Of a stretch of 8,018 nucleotides of DNA, positions 6,198-8,018 are shown one piece after another (position 1 is the stretch's first letter; every line of letters begins with the position of its first letter). The position numbers were made by a program, and so were the translations under genes. The stretch comes from Gallionellaceae bacterium UBA6222 (GTDB taxonomy: Bacteria > Pseudomonadota > Gammaproteobacteria > Burkholderiales > Gallionellaceae): NCBI GenBank assembly GCA_002421915.1, contig DISA01000003.1, positions 9,641 to 17,658 on the forward strand. Reading direction: 5' to 3'. The notes under the pieces were generated by a model. The model was not told the DNA's origin. It did no database searches and was given only the letters and a program-made list of their open reading frames with translations.

Positions 6198-7250
6198 TCA
6201 TGCTGACGCTTCCGAATCCCGCGCCGATTCAAGCAGGCGTTGCCAGTCTTCTTCGGTCGGCAAACGGCCCCGGTATTCCTGAGGCAGCTTGGGATAGAGC
6301 TGGTATGTTGACACACCGATGGCATTCGCTTTGGACTTCAGGCTGAACTCGACTTCCAGCTGGTCGCGCTCGGCGCACAGGATGATGCCGATGGCGGGGT
6401 TCTCGTCCGGCGCGCGCTCTTTCTCATTCAGCACTTCGAGATAGAAATCCATCTTGCCCGCATACTCGGGGCGGAAGCGCCCGGTCTTAAGCTCGACCGC
6501 AACCAGGCATTTCAGGAAGCGGTGGTAGAACAATAGGTCCAGAAAATATTCGTTTTCGCCCAGCGTGAGCCGGTATTGGCTGCCCACGAAGCAAAATCCA
6601 TAGCCCAACTCAATCATGAAATCCTTGAGCCGGGCGATGAGCCTTTTTTCCAGCTCGCGCTCATGCACGGCCTGGTTGATGCCCAGAAATTCGAGGCTGT
6701 AGCGGCTTTTCAGCGCCTCATCGGCCTGCTCGGCCAAGTGCTGCGGCAGCACAGCGGGGAAGTTGTGCGTCTTGTCCTGCAGGCCGGCTTGGTACGCTTC
6801 GGCCTTGATCTGGTTGAGCAGCACATTGCGCGTCCAGCCCAGCCGTGCGGTGGCTTCCAGATAATAGCCGCGTGCGGCTTCGTCTTTTACCCGTTGAAAA
6901 ATCAGGATGTTTTGCCCCCATGGAATTTCTGCGACAAGCTGTCGCAGAAATTCGGGAGCGCTGGAATAGGTTTCGTAGAGGCGTTTAATGTCCCAAAGGT
7001 TGCGCGGCGAAAAACCAGTCATATCGGGGAATTCATCGCGCAGATCGGCGGACAGCCGATCCACCACCGCACTCCCCCAGCCCAGGTCTTCCTGGCGCTC
7101 CACAATCATCTTGCCCAGCGACCAATACAATCCGATAAGGCTGCGATTGACCGCTCGCGCCGCGCCAAGCCGGCTTTGCGCAACCTGCGTTTTGATGTCG
7201 CGCAGGAAGTCTTGATAACGGTTACTGGCTGGCGGGGTGATGGTGCTCAT
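6198..7250 (-). CDS. YhcG/DUF1016-type PD-(D/E)XK nuclease domain protein
   Basis: Protein of 350 residues, near the size of E. coli YhcG. The N-terminal half (about 10-150) matches the DUF1016 N-terminal domain: NRSLIGLYWSLGKMIVERQ (35-53), GWGSAVVDRLSADLRDEFP (57-75), GFSPRNLWDIKRLYE (79-93) and the conserved IPWGQN (109-114). The C-terminal half (about 170-325) is the PDDEXK nuclease domain: LEFLGI (186-191), YFLDLLFYHR (235-244) with Asp238, VAVELKTGRF (250-259) with Glu253 and Lys255, and GIILCAERD (288-296). The active-site residues are intact. The family often sits in defence islands and near restriction genes; its substrate is not well established. The ATG at 7250 (MSTITPP) is preferred because upstream extension would overlap the dihydroorotase gene; no strong ribosome site is visible. 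It lies 19 bases after that gene's TAG and 89 bases before mcrB. It contains a strong inverted repeat at 6923-6953. Confidence 0.9.
   Translation of the reverse strand: MSTITPPASNRYQDFLRDIKTQVAQSRLGAARAVNRSLIGLYWSLGKMIVERQEDLGWGSAVVDRLSADLRDEFPDMTGFSPRNLWDIKRLYETYSSAPEFLRQLVAEIPWGQNILIFQRVKDEAARGYYLEATARLGWTRNVLLNQIKAEAYQAGLQDKTHNFPAVLPQHLAEQADEALKSRYSLEFLGINQAVHERELEKRLIARLKDFMIELGYGFCFVGSQYRLTLGENEYFLDLLFYHRFLKCLVAVELKTGRFRPEYAGKMDFYLEVLNEKERAPDENPAIGIILCAERDQLEVEFSLKSKANAIGVSTYQLYPKLPQEYRGRLPTEEDWQRLLESARDSEASA
6923..6953. repeat. Perfect 14-base inverted repeat (hairpin) inside the yhcG-like gene
   Basis: The arm GAATTTCTGCGACA (6923-6936) is exactly complementary to TGTCGCAGAAATTC (6940-6953) around a three-base loop. 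In the protein it encodes PEFLRQLVAEIP (about residues 99-110), part of a conserved family segment, so it does not disrupt the frame. No U-rich tract follows on either side, so a standard intrinsic terminator is unlikely. Confidence 0.85.
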
Positions 7251-7269
7251 GGAAGAGGTTGAAAGCCCG

Positions 7270-8018
7270 CTAACCTTGATAGACAACCTGCCCGTCCAGC
7301 AGGGTGTAGCGCACGCGGCCCTGCATCTCATAACCGTTGAACGGCGTGTTCTTGCCCTGACTGCGCAAGGCGGCAGGCTCCACGCGCCAGTTGGCGGCCG
7401 GGTCGAAGATGCAGATGTCGGCATGCGCGCCCAGCGACAGGTGACCCATCTTCTGGCCCAGCAGTTGCGCCGGATTGCTGGTGATGCGCGACAGCGCGTG
7501 GAGCAGAGGCACCTTCTCCTGCTCCGCCCATTTCAGCACCAGCGGCAGCAGCAGTTCCAGCCCGGTCGCCCCGGCTTCTGCCTCGGCGAACGGCAATTGC
7601 TTGGCGTCGTCATCCACCGGCGAATGGTTGGAGCAGATCGCGTCGATGGTACCGTCGAGCAATCCGGCGCGCAGTCCGGCGCGGTCGCGCTGGCTGCGCA
7701 GCGGCGGCATCAGGTGACAGTTGGCGTCGAAGAAACCGATGTCCATCTCGGTCAGGTGCACATGGTTCATGGATACGTCGCAGGTGACGTTCAGGCCTTC
7801 GGCTTTGGCGGCGCGGATCATGTCGACCGCCGCCGCACTGGAAACGCGGCAGATGTGCAAGGTGACGCCGGTCTCCCGCGCCAGTTGCAGCATGGTAGAA
7901 AGCGCGATGGTTTCTGCCACTACTGGAATGGGTGGCAGGCCGAGGCGGGTGGCAACTTCACCATCATGCGCCACACCGTTCTTGGCCAGGAAACTGTCCT
8001 GCGGGCGCAGCCACACGC
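7270..8018 (-). CDS. Dihydroorotase-family protein, probably non-catalytic PyrX type (3' part; 5' end outside window)
   Basis: The last 248 residues of a protein that is usually about 420-430 long; the frame runs off the window at 8018, and the GTG at 8016 is an internal codon. Class I dihydroorotases form dihydroorotate from carbamoyl aspartate in pyrimidine synthesis. Family character is clear from WLRPQDSFLAKNGVAHDGEV at the visible start, ETIALSTMLQLARETG, PPLRSQRDRAGLRAGLLDGT, EAGATGLELLLPLVLKWAEQ and the final amidohydrolase segment GAHADICIFDPAANW. The catalytic motif usually reads TDxAPH, with the Asp as base; here it is CSNHSPV (Asn at 7627-7629, Val where His is expected). The substrate Asn of NPPLR is Met (LMPPLR). 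These changes suggest a PyrX/PyrC'-like structural subunit that binds aspartate carbamoyltransferase rather than an active enzyme. The N-terminal HxH motif that would settle this lies outside the window. The gene ends with TAG 19 bases before the yhcG-like gene. Confidence 0.88.
   Translation of the reverse strand, partial: VWLRPQDSFLAKNGVAHDGEVATRLGLPPIPVVAETIALSTMLQLARETGVTLHICRVSSAAAVDMIRAAKAEGLNVTCDVSMNHVHLTEMDIGFFDANCHLMPPLRSQRDRAGLRAGLLDGTIDAICSNHSPVDDDAKQLPFAEAEAGATGLELLLPLVLKWAEQEKVPLLHALSRITSNPAQLLGQKMGHLSLGAHADICIFDPAANWRVEPAALRSQGKNTPFNGYEMQGRVRYTLLDGQVVYQG

Noticed and set aside
7251..7424. Upstream extension of the yhcG-like gene to a start at 7424
   Set aside because: The added 58 residues overlap the 3' end of the dihydroorotase-family gene in another frame and look like out-of-frame sequence. 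Family similarity begins after the ATG at 7250.
1..8018. tRNA or rRNA genes, CRISPR arrays, insertion sequences, integrase or attachment repeats
   Set aside because: Scanning by eye found no array-like repeats, transposase motifs, terminal repeats or RNA gene signatures; coding genes explain nearly all of the window.

Overview
The window is a stretch of bacterial chromosome in which every supportable gene lies on the minus strand, so transcription runs from high to low coordinates. Two housekeeping genes, both cut by the window edges, flank a block of four nuclease and defence-type genes. The style of the flanking proteins (an OpdA/PrlC-type oligopeptidase and a PyrC/PyrX-like dihydroorotase-family protein with a CSxHxPVDDDAK motif) and the fairly high GC suggest a betaproteobacterium, perhaps of the Nitrosomonadales or Gallionellaceae kind. 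The family-level guess is weak.

Layout in the direction of transcription: (1) 8018-7270, the last 248 residues of a dihydroorotase-family protein that lacks several catalytic-site residues. (2) 7250-6198, a YhcG/DUF1016-type PD-(D/E)XK nuclease that starts 19 bases after the preceding stop. (3) An 89-base AT-rich gap. (4) 6108-4393, an McrB-like AAA+ motor with an N-terminal DUF3578 (MrcB_N) domain. (5) 4392-2053, a 779-residue DUF2357/DUF524 PD-(D/E)XK nuclease, the McrC-like partner, whose TTG start directly abuts the mcrB-like stop. (6) 2046-1636, a Vsr-family endonuclease, 6 bases further on. (7) A 137-base gap. (8) 1498-1, the first 499 residues of oligopeptidase A, including its complete zinc site.

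Genes 4 to 6 form a tight three-gene unit that reads as a Type IV, modification-dependent restriction system. The DUF3578 domain would recognise DNA, the AAA+ ring would translocate or remodel, the DUF2357/DUF524 protein would be stimulated to cut, and Vsr would add a second nuclease or nick-generating activity. The Vsr gene has no cytosine methyltransferase beside it in this window, which argues for a role other than classical very-short-patch repair. The YhcG-like nuclease may belong to the same defence cargo or may be an independent passenger.

The strongest anomalies are a sharp GC drop inside the mcrB-like gene that coincides with the DUF3578/AAA+ domain border, a same-frame TAA-TTG junction between motor and nuclease, a near-perfect 31-base hairpin inside the yhcG-like gene, and the apparently non-catalytic dihydroorotase. 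I saw no tRNA, rRNA, CRISPR array, transposase, integrase or convincing terminator. There is no gene-free stretch longer than 300 bases.
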